From the NCBI RefSeq assembly GCF_023898315.1, contig NC_064614.1, positions 115,909,501 to 115,973,500 of the forward strand: a DNA stretch of 64,000 nt, in the 5' to 3' direction. Each line of letters starts with the position of its first letter. Position 1 is the first letter of the stretch. The DNA comes from Schistocerca nitens (Eukaryota > Arthropoda > Insecta > Orthoptera > Acrididae). Shown here in pieces: positions 12,246 through 23,108 of this stretch. The notes under the pieces are model-generated. The model saw only the letters and a list, made by a program, of their open reading frames with translations. It did not search any database and was not told where the DNA came from. Both the position numbers and the translations under genes were made by a program.

Positions 12246-13620
12246 TTAATTCTGTAGTGAAGTGTAGTAGTACACTTCGTAGCTGTGTTGGGAAAGAACT
12301 AAAGCAACAATTGCTAACAGAAGGCACTGAGACTCAAATCCTTATAGGTGTGGAGATAACTTCAGTACCAGTGTTTGCAAAGGACCTAACGGTGTTCAGA
12401 AAGGATAGATTGAGTACAGTTGGTGGTGGTGTCTTTTTTGCTCTTTGAACTAGTATATCCCACAGCGAAATTGAAGCAGGTAGTTAGTATGGGTAGAGGT
12501 CAACTTGACAACCGGAATACATTACTATTTGGTTCCTTTTACCAACCAACGGACACAGACGATACATTTGCTGAAAAGATCAATAACAAAAAAGTAAACT
12601 AAGCATCGTCTCAAACAGGCACCCCACTCAAAGGGTTAAAGTTCGGGTAACTTCAATATACCGTCGATATGTTGGCGAAAATACGTGTTCAAAGAGAGTG
12701 GCAGAAGTAAAACACCGTCCAAAATTTTACTGAATGCCTTCTCTGAAAACTGTTTTGAGCTATTAGTTCAGTAACGTACACAAAGTGTAAATGGTTGCGA
12801 AAATATACCGAACCTCTTAGCAACAAATAATCTTGAGGAAATAGGGAGCATCATGACCGACACAGTGCTTAGTGACCATAAGGTTGCTGCAGCGAAACTG
12901 ATTACTGTAACATCCAAATACGCCAAAAATAATTGCAAAAGATTTCTACTGAAGAAAGCAGATAAAATTTCGCTTGATGCTTTCCTGAGAGACAACCTCC
13001 ATTATGTCTCAGCTACCTGTGTAGGTACAGTCGCATGTGGCTTAAATTTAAAGAAACAGTATTGATAGCATTTGTGAGATTTATACCAAATAAATAAATA
13101 AGAAATGGAACTGATCACCAATGGTACACAAAACATGTTGGAACACTGTTGCAGAAGCAACGAAAATGCATGCCAAGTTTAAAGGAACACAAAATCCTCA
13201 AAATTGGCGAAGATTTACAGAAGCACTTAATTTACCACGGATTTCAGCGCAAGACGCTTTTAATAGTTGCATATCAAAACTCTCGAAATCTGGCAGAAAA
13301 CCCAAAGGGATTCTGGTTGTATGTAAAGTACATCAGCGGCAAGACACAATCAGTATCTTTACTCTGCAATAGCGATGATAATATTGCTGATAACAGTGCC
13401 ACTGAAGTTACTAAATATGTTTTTCCCAAACTCTTTCACTAAAGAAGAGGAAGTAAAAACTTCAGAATTCGAATCAGAAACTGATGCCATTATGAGTAAG
13501 TTAGAAGAAGCTTCTGCTTCTTGTACAAATAAATAACTAACAACAAAATACTGGTGCAAGAACACACATATCCTTGGAGATGATGTAACTTTTCATTCTG
13601 TAACCCTATAAAGAAGAACT
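12246..13620 (+). mobile_element. LINE ORF2 endonuclease-region remnant
   Basis: Plus-strand coding remnants include QILIGVEITSVP, KDLTVFRKDRLSTVGGGVFFAL (split here by the length rule: DLTVFRKDR and GGGVFFA), then EEIGSIMTDTVLSDHKVAAAK. The last matches the SDH block of apurinic-type LINE endonucleases. Further on is a linker segment with NPQNWRRFTEALNLP. This is the continuation of the ORF1 remnant at 8820-9988. Stops and frameshifts are frequent, and the RT domain is not found after 13.6 kb. Confidence 0.55.
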
Positions 13621-13669
13621 TTACCAATGGGAATATAAAGAAAGAAAGTGCAGTGTCTTGATTTAATGC

Positions 13670-13990
13670 AGATGGTTAGTTCCATGTTCCATGGATCAAT
13701 TGTACAATTAATTTTAATTATTATGCTACTTGCTGACATTTGCAGTTTATTTATTCCTTTTTAATAATATATTTGTTAGTAATTCGCACCTACCACGTTT
13801 TACACATAACAAAAATAGAAACTCTTTTGCAGAACTTTTTCAGTTAGTTTACAAATTTAACTTTTCTGTCTGTCAGAGATTTTGTTTCATTCAATAGGTA
13901 ATCAAAAATTATGGTGGCAGTAGGTTACTATTAAATGAAAAAAGTATCCAGGGTATGAGGTGCAGTATATTGAAGCGTATCAATACAGAC
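13670..13990 (-). repeat. Possible LINE 3' UTR fragment
   Basis: TAGTTCCATGTTCCATGGATCA resembles, read on the minus strand, the 3' UTR signature of the CR1/L2-like LINEs in this window (compare 3367-3382). The rest is AT-rich and unrecognised. Low confidence. Confidence 0.25.
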
Positions 13991-15104
13991 AAACGAATTG
14001 TAAATTTTTAAGTAACTGTACTTGACCACAAATCAATTAATGAAGGTCATGTGAGGCATAGAGATGGTGACCATTGTAGTAACTCGGTCATGGATCCATG
14101 CACTGCACCTGATGAATTGGTAGCTTCATATGATTGCAGTACTGTAGATTCGTGCTTTGTCGACAAGTCATTCAGTGGTGGCGACTTGACGTCAGAATTT
14201 GTGTCTACTGAAAGGTGGTTCATCGGAGGGAAGGACGCAGGCGACACAATTGAAAATACCGTTCTCAGAAGTGGGACTAGTGGAGGTTGAAGCCCTATGG
14301 AAGACTGTTCAAAGTCAAAATCGATGAGAAGATCACGTTCATGTGTGCAGTCGGAATGTGAAGACTAGTAGAAGTCGTTGGTGGAGTGGAGAAAATTTGG
14401 CACCATCCAGACTGTTGAGGTAACTAGACTAGCCTTCTCGAATAGTTGAACCTATTGTGGGCGCTATCAACTAGTCACAAGACAGACGGTAGTCGTGCAC
14501 AGTGTCATCAAATTGGACTCTCATGGGCTCGGAGGCACAAATGGCTTGGTTGCTCATTACAACACAGTTAACGGAGTCCTGTACAGGCATGAGCACAGCG
14601 AGGAGGGTGGCATATTGCAGCTGTGCTGGTGTGATGTGGCTGGAAATATTCTACAGAGACGGGAGCATGGCGAAGTCAGTGGCATAACTTGGCTGCATGG
14701 GTGCAACAAATGTTGATGATCTGCACTGGGTACGAAATGGAGCAGCTAGTGATATTCTGGGTCAGCACGGGTGTGAGGAAACAGGGGTATGTTGATATTG
14801 TGCGAAGGTTATCATATAAATATGCTGTCGGTGTTCTGTGGAATGTTTTTGTTGTAACTGTTCGTTTGTAATGAGACGTGTTACAAGTATGTTGCAGACA
14901 GTTGCGGACCAGGCTCGATGCTGGTCTGGGTGAAACAGAGTATGCTCCAAATTTGTCTGTGACACAGTGCGAATGATCGAAATCTGGGCAGCTGGCGACA
15001 GCAAACGCAGGTCGAAGGTATTCACACGTGATGGGTTGGGTTATTTGTGGAAGGAGACCAGACAGCGAGGTCATTTGTCTCATCGGATTACGGAAGAACA
15101 GAGA
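13991..15104. other. Unassigned region
   Basis: Short open frames occur on both strands, none above about 155 residues, and none resembles a family I know. The minus-strand frames below 15100 could be the continuation of the ORF at 15273-15735 if the SINE between them were absent, but I could not show that they belong together. No repeat ends were found. Confidence 0.3.
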
Positions 15105-15268
15105 AGGAAGTCGGCCACGCCCTTTCAAAGGAACCATCCTGGCATTTGCCTGGAGCGATTTAGGGAAATCAAGGAAATCCTAAATCAGGATGGCCGGACG
15201 CGGGATTGAACCGTCGTGCTCCTGAATGCGAGTCCAGTGTGCTAGCCACTGCTCCATCTCGATTGGTA
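15105..15268 (-). repeat. tRNA-derived SINE (family 3)
   Basis: The minus strand begins ACCAATCGAGATGGAGCAGT (tRNA-like head with TGGCTAGCACACTGGACTCG) and has a B-box (GGTTCAATCCCGC) near 15205-15193. The tail region ends with GGGCGTGGCCGACTTC. The head-body arrangement and the CGATTTAGGG segment match a SINE I recall from locusts. It truncates an unassigned minus-strand ORF. Confidence 0.75.
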
Positions 15269-15272
15269 ACAT

Positions 15273-15735
15273 GTGATGTGAAAGGCATGGCGTCCATGGC
15301 ATATAAAACCAAATCCAAGCAGCCGGAATGTTGCTGATCACCTATTGCCTGGTGTTGCTGTAAGATGCGATTGGAAATGACGTCCCATAGTAAATCATTT
15401 ATTGCTTTCAATTGATCGGCATTAACATTGTAAGGCGAACCACAATACTGGAGCACGTCACTTGCGCAGTTGATCATTGTAGATGCTGAAAGAGTCGTTG
15501 GAGAAGCACTACACTGTCCAGAACGGAAAACGTCGGCGTAGTGTGCGAATTTCGGCACACGACGTTTCCGCGCGTATCGCATTGTCGTAATGTAGTATCC
15601 AGTTTGGTACATATTTGGCGTAATTCGCGTGCGTCGCAGTTTACCAATAGAGTGGTAGTATGGTGCAGGTACGACCTTATTGATGTATGATACGCTATGG
15701 AACGCCAATAATGCTTTATTGCACAAGTATTTACA
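15273..15735 (-). CDS. Unassigned open frame, about 155 residues before the SINE
   Basis: The minus-strand frame is open from about 15750 to 15169, and its last 33 residues are encoded by the SINE at 15105-15268. The non-SINE part has a basic N-terminal segment (KLRRTRITPNMYQ, RYARKRRVPKF) and a later segment with STMINCASDVLQYCG and AINDLLWDVISNRILQQHQ. There is no ATG at the start of the open stretch. TCTTTTACAG just before 15735 could serve as a splice acceptor, which would make this an internal exon. I do not recognise the product. It may be a remnant of an unknown mobile element or a decayed exon. No signal peptide or membrane segment is evident. Confidence 0.25.
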
Positions 15736-15779
15736 CTGTAAAAGATTCACATATGTGCTGCTTGGAAGCTAAGAACTCA

Positions 15780-16349
15780 CTAAAGTATTGTGATGCCTAA
15801 AACGTTTGTATGCTAGAAGCCAATAAAAAATAAAAAAACGCACTAAAGTCTGTGATCAAGTCACAGATACTCCACTTACCGCGTGTCAGCGATGTATATC
15901 TCAGTGGATGTTCCCACAAACCAAAGAGACAATTGTAGTACCAGAATCTGTGCATATCTTGTTTTATCACAAAACTGATCACCAAAAACTAATAACAATA
16001 ATGTTTATGTGGCAGTCGAAGTGAATAACAAGTTCTAAATACACCCAAAGTACATCATTTAAATTTCTCAAGGAAAAGCTACACGATCTCTTCTTAGCAA
16101 AAAATTTCAATTTTTAGAAATGTCTAATGTATAACAAATTTATTAAAATTGTGTGTATTTAAAATTCTACATTAATAAGAATTTATAAGTATACTGGTGA
16201 AGGCTATTGTAAGTGCTTTCAGCAAACGGCTAATAAAGAACTAGCATCTAAAAAAAAGTACTGAGAAATACTTCTTCATCTACATAACTCAATGAATTAT
16301 CTTCATATCCTTCTTTTAAAAAAACTTAATTTGTCACTGTATATATACT
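15780..16349. other. AT-rich stretch without recognised features
   Basis: No ORF above about 60 residues, no terminal repeats and no SINE boxes were found. Confidence 0.4.
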
Positions 16350-17637
16350 GACCAAAAAGGAAAGTACCCAGAAGAAATGGCTGAATGTCAATGAAATTCG
16401 TTCATGCAGACACCATCAGCAGTATGTAAATGATCAGAACTGCAGTTTTCTGTGTAGCGTTGTTTGTGTTTAATTTTGTTACCATTCCTGCTAGGCTACA
16501 AAACGCGCTTGTATGTTGTCAGATGTTGAGTGACCACTGCGAAGGACGTGGAGATGCTGAATTTTAAAATGAAACAGAGTTTTCAGCACCTGACAGAATT
16601 TTGAAGGAACCTGATAGTGAGTATCATTTGGCTGCTGATCGAATTATAGAATATCTAGATCTGTGGGGCATCAGATGTGACAGTGGCCCAATGTTCGACT
16701 GCATAGGAATGTGAGGGCAGACATACTTGTTGTCAATGTTTCAGCTGATCATGTCTGACCACCACAACGAAGAACTGTTGTACTGTGGACCATGCACAAT
16801 ATAACCAATTCGCTTCAGTGCCTGCCACTGAGAACAAGTAATGGACTCCCTGCAATATTCTGTATCATCGCGCACCCCTGGTTGCAGACAAGCAGCAGCT
16901 GGACTAGGAAATTACCATCTTATTTGCAGACAGCTATTAACATCACAACAAAACAGCTACATTTGGAATGATCCTGTGACTGGTTAGTATGGATTGCTGC
17001 CCTTGTATTGTATTCAGCGATGACTCACGGTTTAGCACTAGCCAGATGACAATCATTGGCGACTATGGTGGTGACCTGGTGAGAGGTCCCATTCTTTCAA
17101 TGTTTTGGAGACGTTATATGCTGTTACTCCTCGTGTCATTAGCGTGAGCACGCATTGGTTCTAACTTCAGTTCAGGTCTGGTAGAGACTGAGGGAACTTC
17201 GATGGCACAAAGGTACAGCACCAACATCGTGTATTTTCATCTGTTACCCCTCAAGTCACAGTATTGTGGTGCCATTTTTCAACAGGACAAAGCTCGTCCC
17301 CCCATATCACGTTTCACTACGAACTATCTACGTGATATTATGATACACCCATGGTCAGAAAAGTCGCCAGACCTGTTCCTGAGCCAGCCGGGGTGGCCGA
17401 GCGTTTCTAGGTGCTACAGTCTGGAACCGCGCGACCGCTACAGATGCTAGGTTCGAATCCTACCTCGCGCATGGATGTGTGTGATGTCCTTAGGTTAGTT
17501 AGGTTTAAGTCGTTCTAAGTTCTAGGGGATTGATGACTTTAGAAGTTAAGGCTCAGAGCCATTTGAACCATTTGAACCTGTTCCTTATAGAACATGTTTG
17601 GGACTGACTCAGATGACAACTCCATCCCAGTGCCAGT
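16350..17637 (+). mobile_element. Tc1-like transposon, decayed, split by a SINE
   Basis: Plus-strand transposase remnants include VFSDDSRFST near 17016 (first catalytic Asp), then CGAIFQQDKARPPISRF near 17260-17310 (second Asp), then SPDLF. After the SINE come IEHVWD and its catalytic Glu, near 17585-17605. The N-terminal helix-turn-helix region is barely legible. Several stops are present. No terminal inverted repeat was recovered; the 3' end runs into a LINE 3' UTR at about 17638. It is a different, older family from the two intact Tc1 copies below. Confidence 0.7.
17381..17575 (+). repeat. tRNA-derived SINE (family 1), full length
   Basis: The tRNA-like head has an A-box (GGGTGGCCGAGCGTTTCTAGG) and a B-box (GGTTCGAATCC), and the end reads GAGCCATTTGAACCATTTGA. 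A perfect 10-bp target duplication, ACCTGTTCCT, flanks it at 17371-17380 and 17576-17585. It sits in the Tc1 transposase between SPDLF and IEHVWD. The head resembles a tRNA with a long variable arm (Leu or Ser type). Confidence 0.9.
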
Positions 17638-17765
17638 ATCTACATCGACATAAATACTCCGCAAGCCACCATACGGTGCGTGGCGGAGGGTACCCTGTAC
17701 CACCACCTATCATTTTTTTCCCTGTCCCATTCGCAAATAGTATCTGGACAGAACGTTTCAAAGCG
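17638..17765 (-). mobile_element. LINE 3' UTR fragment, minus
   Basis: The reverse complement of a 3' UTR signature (GTACCCTCCGCCACGCACC with a GATGTAGA end) is seen. The same signature occurs on the plus strand at 18280-18352, so the two LINE ends here face in opposite directions. Confidence 0.6.
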
Positions 17766-18352
17766 ATATAAGGTGGGACAAGCATGTGAAAACTGTGGTA
17801 GGGAAGGCAAATGGTCGACTTTGGTTTATTGGGAGAATTGTAGGAAACAGTGGTTCACCCATAAAGGAGACGACATATAGGATGCTGGTGCGACCCATTC
17901 TTGAATACTACTTGAGTGTTTTGGATCTATACCAGATCCTATTGAAAGAAGACATCAAAGCGATTCAGAGTTGAGCTGTTAGATTTGTTACCAGTTGGAT
18001 CGAACAACATGTAAGTGGTACAGAGTTGCTTTGGGAACTCAAATGAGAATCCCTGGATGGAAGGTGATGTTATTTTCTAGAAACACTACTGAAAAAAATT
18101 AGAGAACTGGCATTTGAAGCTGACTGCCGAATGATTCTATCGCTGCCAACAAGCATTGCACGTAAGGACAATCAAGATAAGATACGAGAAATTAGGACTC
18201 GTACAAAGGAACACAGACAGTCGTTTTTCGCTCGCTGTATTAGCAAGTGGAACAGGAGGGGAAATGACAAGTAGTGGTGCAGGGTACCCTCCGCCATGCA
18301 CCATACAGTTGTTTGCGGAGTATCTATGCAGATGTAGATGTAGATGTAGACT
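17766..18352 (+). mobile_element. CR1-like LINE, RT C-terminus and 3' UTR
   Basis: Plus-strand coding remnants read KTVVGKANGRLWFIGRIVG and TTYRMLVRPILEY, then the DIKAIQS block. These are RT thumb and C-terminal sequences, also present at 24994-25272 on the minus strand. The 3' UTR ends in GTAGATGTAGATGTAGA, a hexamer-type tail. It is 5'-truncated and has stops. Confidence 0.65.
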
Positions 18353-18424
18353 GCTCTCAATATGCCGTTTGGGCTCTTTGAGTATCAGTTCATGCCTTAC
18401 TGTATTAAAAACGCCGCCCAAATG

Positions 18425-20335
18425 AGGCAATGTTTTATCGACTCAGTCCCTGTTTAACTTTCCCTTCGCCTGGGCGTACCTCATCGATATTCTCGGGTTC
18501 TCATCAACTGTCAGTGAGCATCAGCAGCACCTTGAACAAGGCTGTGCGGCCATGGAATCGAACGTCGTCGAGATGAATCATGAAATGTTGCAGCGTAGTA
18601 GAACCACCGTCGCTTTCCTGGGTCACCTGTTTCATCTGATGGCATGTGCCTCCCCTTTGGACTTGGTCGAGCTCATTCTCAGCCTGCTTCTCCTGGAAGA
18701 TTATTCTGAACTAAGACGCTTTCTTGGCGTGATCTGTGTTTATCGCCAACACCTTCCCCATGTAGCTTCCATATTCATGCCTTTGACTGATGCATTGGCC
18801 ATGAAGAACACACCAGGCAAACAGCGTGTCCGTTGGATAAATGGCATGACTGATGCGTTCAACAGTCGGAAGACCGTGCTTTCCAAGGCTGCTACCCTTG
18901 CCCACCCATTCTGGAAGCACATGTGTCCTTCATCACATACACCAGCGACACGGCCATTGTTGCCATGCTACGACAGCACGTGGGTGACACTATGGAACTA
19001 CTCTGCTTCTTCTTGAAAACACTAACAACATCTCAGTGCAAGTGTTCTCTGTTTCACCGAGAACTTTTAGCTGTTTGTGAGGTGATCAAACACTTGTGTA
19101 ATGATATTGAAGGATATCCCTTCACTAGACATGAACCATAAAACTCTTCCTGACGCTATTCACAACCCATCTCAGGATCTCTCTTCTCTCAAGTTTCGCC
19201 ACCTCGACCTTATCTGCCAGTATTCAATGATGCATGGTACATCCGCTGGGCAGAGAACGTGGTTCTGGGTTACCTCTCAAGGGTCAATATCATCGCCATG
19301 TCTATCGATCTCGAAGATCTGGCACTCTGGCAGGCTGCTGACACATCACTCCAACAGTTACTCACTGACTGATCGAGGTCATTTGCACCTGAAATGCGCC
19401 AGCTTCTCGGAGTGAAGACACTTGGACTCTGTGACACATCGACAGTCATGGTTCGACCAGTCATCCCCAACCAAAATGCGATGTGACATCTTTGACCCTT
19501 TACACAATTTGGCCCACCTAGGTGTAAGAACAACCACCACAATGTTACCTGAATGTTACATTTTTCTGGATGTCAAGCAAGACTACTGCAAATGGGCGAC
19601 AACATGCATCCCCTGCCAACGTTGAAGGTTGGCACGCACACTCCCTGGCACCTACGCCATCGTCCCCTCCCCCCTCCCAGCAGGCCGAGGCTAGTTCACA
19701 TTGATCTCATGGGTCCACTCCCTCCATTTGAGGGTTTCAAATACATAATGTCTGTGAGTGACTGGGGCACCTGGTGGGTTGAGGCAGTTTTTCTGGAGGA
19801 CATAATGGCTGACGCCGTTTCCCACATGTTCATCAACATGTGGATCTTCTGATCTGCCATTTGTCCTGACCAGGGACCAGGGCTGCCAGTTCGAGTTCAA
19901 GTCTAAAGTGTTTGACTGGCTGTGTGCTCTGTGTGGTGTATCGAAATTCCACACCACGTCATACGACCTGCAGAGCAGTAGTCTGGTCGAATGCTGGTAC
20001 AGGACACTCAAACATGCCCTCATGTGCCATGGCAGGCTCTGGTCCAAGGTATTTCCCTGGATACTTCTAGGCATCACTGGCTCAACATGGGAACATGTAG
20101 GGGTTGACTGCTGCATATCCCATGTTCAACCATGTGCATTGTATAGTGTGCTCTGAGACACTTGTCCCTGCACCAGCATTGTATGTTGCTGTCAGCTCTG
20201 CTGCAGGTCTCCACCTATCCTGCTTCAGAGCAAGACTACAATATCATGTTTTGTGATGAGATATGGGTGTTCCATATGCTTGTATGGTGTTGTTGGCTGC
20301 GATATCCCATCTGAGGCAGTTCTGCACCCAGTGTC
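18425..20335 (+). mobile_element. Ty3/Gypsy LTR-retrotransposon fossil 2
   Basis: Plus-strand stretches resemble the end of a Gypsy polyprotein. Reverse-transcriptase C-terminal and RNase H-like sequence lies at about 18.5-19.3 kb, integrase zinc-finger and core-like sequence at about 19.45-20.1 kb. The copy is 5'-truncated and broken at many places. No LTR pair was recognised. It resembles Gypsy fossil 1 in part order and style, so both may belong to one lineage. Confidence 0.6.
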
Positions 20336-20505
20336 AGCTTTTTATTTGATGCCACTTCAGCGAGTTGTGCGTTGATGATGACGTGGACAATACAGCAACC
20401 AGTACCAGAGTGGATAAAACTCCACCTGCCGAGGAATTGAACCCATGATCTAGTGACAACAATGCTAACCATTAGACCACTACCAGAATTTCCAGTACTG
20501 ACGTC
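20336..20505 (-). repeat. tRNA-derived SINE (family 4)
   Basis: On the minus strand a head with GGTAGTGGTCTAATGGTTAG (A-box) is followed by GGGTTCAATTCCTCGG (B-box) and an end with AAGTGGCATCAAATAAAAA. The segment next to its 5' side belongs to an inverted repeat whose partner lies beyond the Tc1 element, at 21982-22021. Confidence 0.65.
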
Positions 20506-20542
20506 CAGAGTAAAATTAACCGTGCAGCCACGGAAGAATATA

Positions 20543-21964
20543 CACTCCTGGAAATTGAAATAAGAACACCGTGAATTCATTGTCCCAGGAAGGGGAAACT
20601 TTATTGACACATTCCTGGGGTCAGATACATCACATGATCACACTGACAGAACCACAGGCACATAGACACAGGCAACAGAGCATGCACAATGTCAGCACTA
20701 GTACAGTGTATATCCACCTTTCGCAGCAATGCAGGCTGCTATTCTCCCATGGAGACGATCGTAGAGATGCTGGATGTAGTCCTGTGGAACAGCTTGCCAT
20801 GCCATTTCCACCTGGCGCCTCAGTTGGACCAGCGTTCGTGCTGGACGTGCAGACCGCGTGAGACGACGCTTCATCCAGTCCCAAACATGCTCAATGGGGG
20901 ACAGATCCGGAGATCTTGCTGGCCAGGGTAGTTGACTTACACCTTCTAGAGCACATTGGGTGGCACGGGACACATGCGGACGTGCATTGTCCTGTTGGAA
21001 CAGCAAGTTCCCTTGCCGGTCTAGGAATGGTAGAACGATGGGTTCGATGACGGTTTGGATGTACCGTGCACTATTCAGTGTCCCCTCGACGATCACCAGT
21101 GGTGTACGGCCAGTGTAGGAGATCGCTCCCCACACCATGATGCCGGGTGTTGGCCCTGTGTGCCTCGGTCGTATGCAGTCCTGATTGTGGCGCTCACCTG
21201 CACGGCGCCAAACACGCATACGACCATCATTGGCACCAAGGCAGAAGCGACTCTCATCACTGAAGACGACACGTCTCCATTCGTCCCTCCATTCACGCCT
21301 GTCGCGACACCACTGGAGGCGGGCTGCACGATGTTGGGGCGTGAGCGGAAGACGGCCTAACGGTGTGCGGGACCGTAGCCCAGCTTCATGGAGACGGTTG
21401 CGAATGGTCCTCGCCGATACCCCAGGAGCAACAGTGTCCCTAATTTGCTGGGAAGTGGCGGTGCGGTCCCCTACGGCACTGCGTAGGATCCTACGGTCTT
21501 GGCGTGCATCCGTGCGTCGCTGCGGTCCGGTCCCAGGTCGACGGGCACGTGCACCTTCCGCCGACCACTGGCGACAACATCGATGTACTGTGGAGACCTC
21601 ACGCCCCACGTGTTGAGCAATTCGGCGGTATGTCCACCCGGCCTCCCGCATGCCCACTATACGCCCTCGCTCAAAGTCCGTCAACTGCACATACGGTTCA
21701 CGTCCACGCTGTCGCGGCATGCTACCAGTGTTAAAGACTGCGATGGAGCTCCGTATGCCACGGCAAACTGGCTGACACTGACGGCGGCGGTGCACAAATG
21801 CTGCGCAGCTAGCGCCATTCGACGGCCAACACCGCGGTTCCTGGTGTGTCCGCTGTGCCGTGCGTGTGATCATTGCTTGTACAGCCCTCTCGCAGTGTCC
21901 GGAGCAAGTTTGGTGGGTATGACACACCGGTGTTAATGTGTTCTTTTTTCCATTTCCAGGAGTG
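20543..21964 (-). mobile_element. Tc1-like transposon copy 1, apparently complete
   Basis: The 1,422-bp unit starts CACTCCTGGAAATTGAAATA and ends with an imperfect reverse complement (ATTTCCAGGAGTG). TA lies on each side, at 20541-20542 and 21965-21966. It carries one uninterrupted transposase gene on the minus strand. An almost identical copy of the same length lies at 39144-40565, implying recent transposition of the family. Confidence 0.92.
20698..21720 (-). CDS. Tc1-like transposase, 340 residues, intact
   Basis: The enzyme cuts and rejoins its own element at TA sites (IS630-Tc1-mariner superfamily, RNase H fold). I chose the ATG at 21720 (MPRQRGREPYVQLTDFERGR) because family members start there, although the frame is open 69 codons further upstream. 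Two helix-turn-helix regions are visible: GWTYRRIAQHVGREVSTVHR at residues about 30-50, and TSQQIRDTVAPGVSARTIRN at about 90-110. A basic GRP-like linker (RRPGTGPQRR) lies between them. The catalytic residues are D in VFSDESRF, D in FQQDNARPH and E in SPDLSPIEHVWD. By my count 32 residues separate the second Asp from the Glu, where classic Tc1 has 34. No inactivating change is visible. Confidence 0.9.
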   Translation of the reverse strand: MPRQRGREPYVQLTDFERGRIVGMREAGWTYRRIAQHVGREVSTVHRCCRQWSAEGARARRPGTGPQRRTDARQDRRILRSAVGDRTATSQQIRDTVAPGVSARTIRNRLHEAGLRSRTPLGRLPLTPQHRAARLQWCRDRREWRDEWRRVVFSDESRFCLGANDGRMRVWRRAGERHNQDCIRPRHTGPTPGIMVWGAISYTGRTPLVIVEGTLNSARYIQTVIEPIVLPFLDRQGNLLFQQDNARPHVSRATQCALEGVSQLPWPARSPDLSPIEHVWDWMKRRLTRSARPARTLVQLRRQVEMAWQAVPQDYIQHLYDRLHGRIAACIAAKGGYTLY

Positions 21965-21966
21965 TA

Positions 21967-22260
21967 GATCCATTTAATATGACTGTATTTACTCTGGACG
22001 TCTCTACTGGAAATTCGGGTAGTGGTTGGTTTACTCTAGCCATCGTTCGTTGTAAAAACGCCTCCCATCCCGGACTTGAATCTTTCGCCGTGCTGCTAGA
22101 GCGACTACTGCACGCGTACGGGATAAATCTCGCCTGCTTGTGCCAGCAGATTCTAAGTCCGTTGTCAGCGAGTGACGTAATCAAGGTCACTTGTCTCCTA
22201 TATAAGCGGGCAGTGCACGCCAGCAGAACCATTCGACTGAAACATCAATTTATTTAACTT
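21967..22260 (+). promoter_or_regulatory. Promoter-like segment: CRE-type site and TATA box
   Basis: TGACGTAA at 22173-22180 (cAMP-response-element-like) is followed 19 bp later by a TATA box, TATATAAG at 22199-22206, in a locally GC-richer stretch. A start site would be expected near 22230-22240. It lies about 900 bp upstream of candidate exon 1. It could be that gene's promoter, or the promoter of a retroelement LTR belonging to the Gypsy fossil just upstream. Sequence alone does not decide. Confidence 0.3.
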
Positions 22261-22479
22261 GTCGAATGTTTTATAAGGTGACGTGATAAGACACCCAGAA
22301 GGATTTTGCATAATCGACACTGCCCACGTATTTATATCTGCCCTTTGACAAAGTTTCTTGTATCAGTCGATATTCCCACTTTCTTTCCTGCTCCCCTTAC
22401 ATATTTTCCACACCGTGACATGTGCCCACAACGCCGCCGGACCACATTCAATCCAACTTTTGCCACTGGACATAATATT

Positions 22480-22800
22480 TAGGCTCATCAATGTACTTCA
22501 TCATCTTTGATTTTTAGAATCTTTCCTTTCCGCGTCTTAGCTGTCTATTTTTACTCTCCTTGATAGCATCACACATTAAACTCTGTCAGTTTTATCTTCT
22601 CCCACTGTTCTGCTGTCCATGTTTCACATCTTTGCAGATCTGTATTTTACAGACAAGAACTTTTTCAATACCATATCATTATTTGACATTAGTAAGGCAC
22701 CCTTCGTTAGTTTATTTAACACACCTAACGATCTCTTATTGTTCAGATTTCCTTGTGTATTATGTGAAATTTTATCCATGGTTGCTACTGTATTTTGTTG
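22480..22800 (-). mobile_element. Possible LINE RT C-terminal fragment
   Basis: The minus strand reads CETWTAEQ near 22610-22640, resembling the SETWT block of LINE RT C-termini, flanked by NKLTKGALLMSNNDMVLKKF. A 17-base A run follows at 22843-22859 on the plus strand. The match is weak and the family uncertain. Confidence 0.3.
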
Positions 22801-23108
22801 GTGGCTGCATGATGCGGAAGCACGAATGGCTATTTTGAAAACTAAAAAAAAAAAAAAAAGCTTCGGTGCCTGCATTATCTCTGGTAGGGTCGACCCGGGA
22901 ATTTTGCATGTGTACATTGTTGGTTCCGTGAACGTCAAATGCCGTAAGTGACTTGTAAAAACGCTGGTTGAAATACTGGAGCTGTTGTAGACAGTGTCGC
23001 TTGGATGCCTTTCAGCGGTAAATATCTTCAGTTATTTGCTAGTTAAATAATTTCTCCACAAGGTGCGACATAGTTGCCAATAGAACAAGGATCCAGAATG
23101 TGAAGAAT

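Noticed and set aside
21055-21936. Plus-strand open frames over Tc1 copy 1 (also 39656-40606 over copy 2)
   Set aside because: They mirror the intact minus-strand transposase in other frames; the GC-rich sequence keeps them open by chance.
22619-22951. A 110-codon plus-strand gene
   Set aside because: It runs through an A-tract giving a Lys run, and overlaps a LINE-like frame on the other strand.
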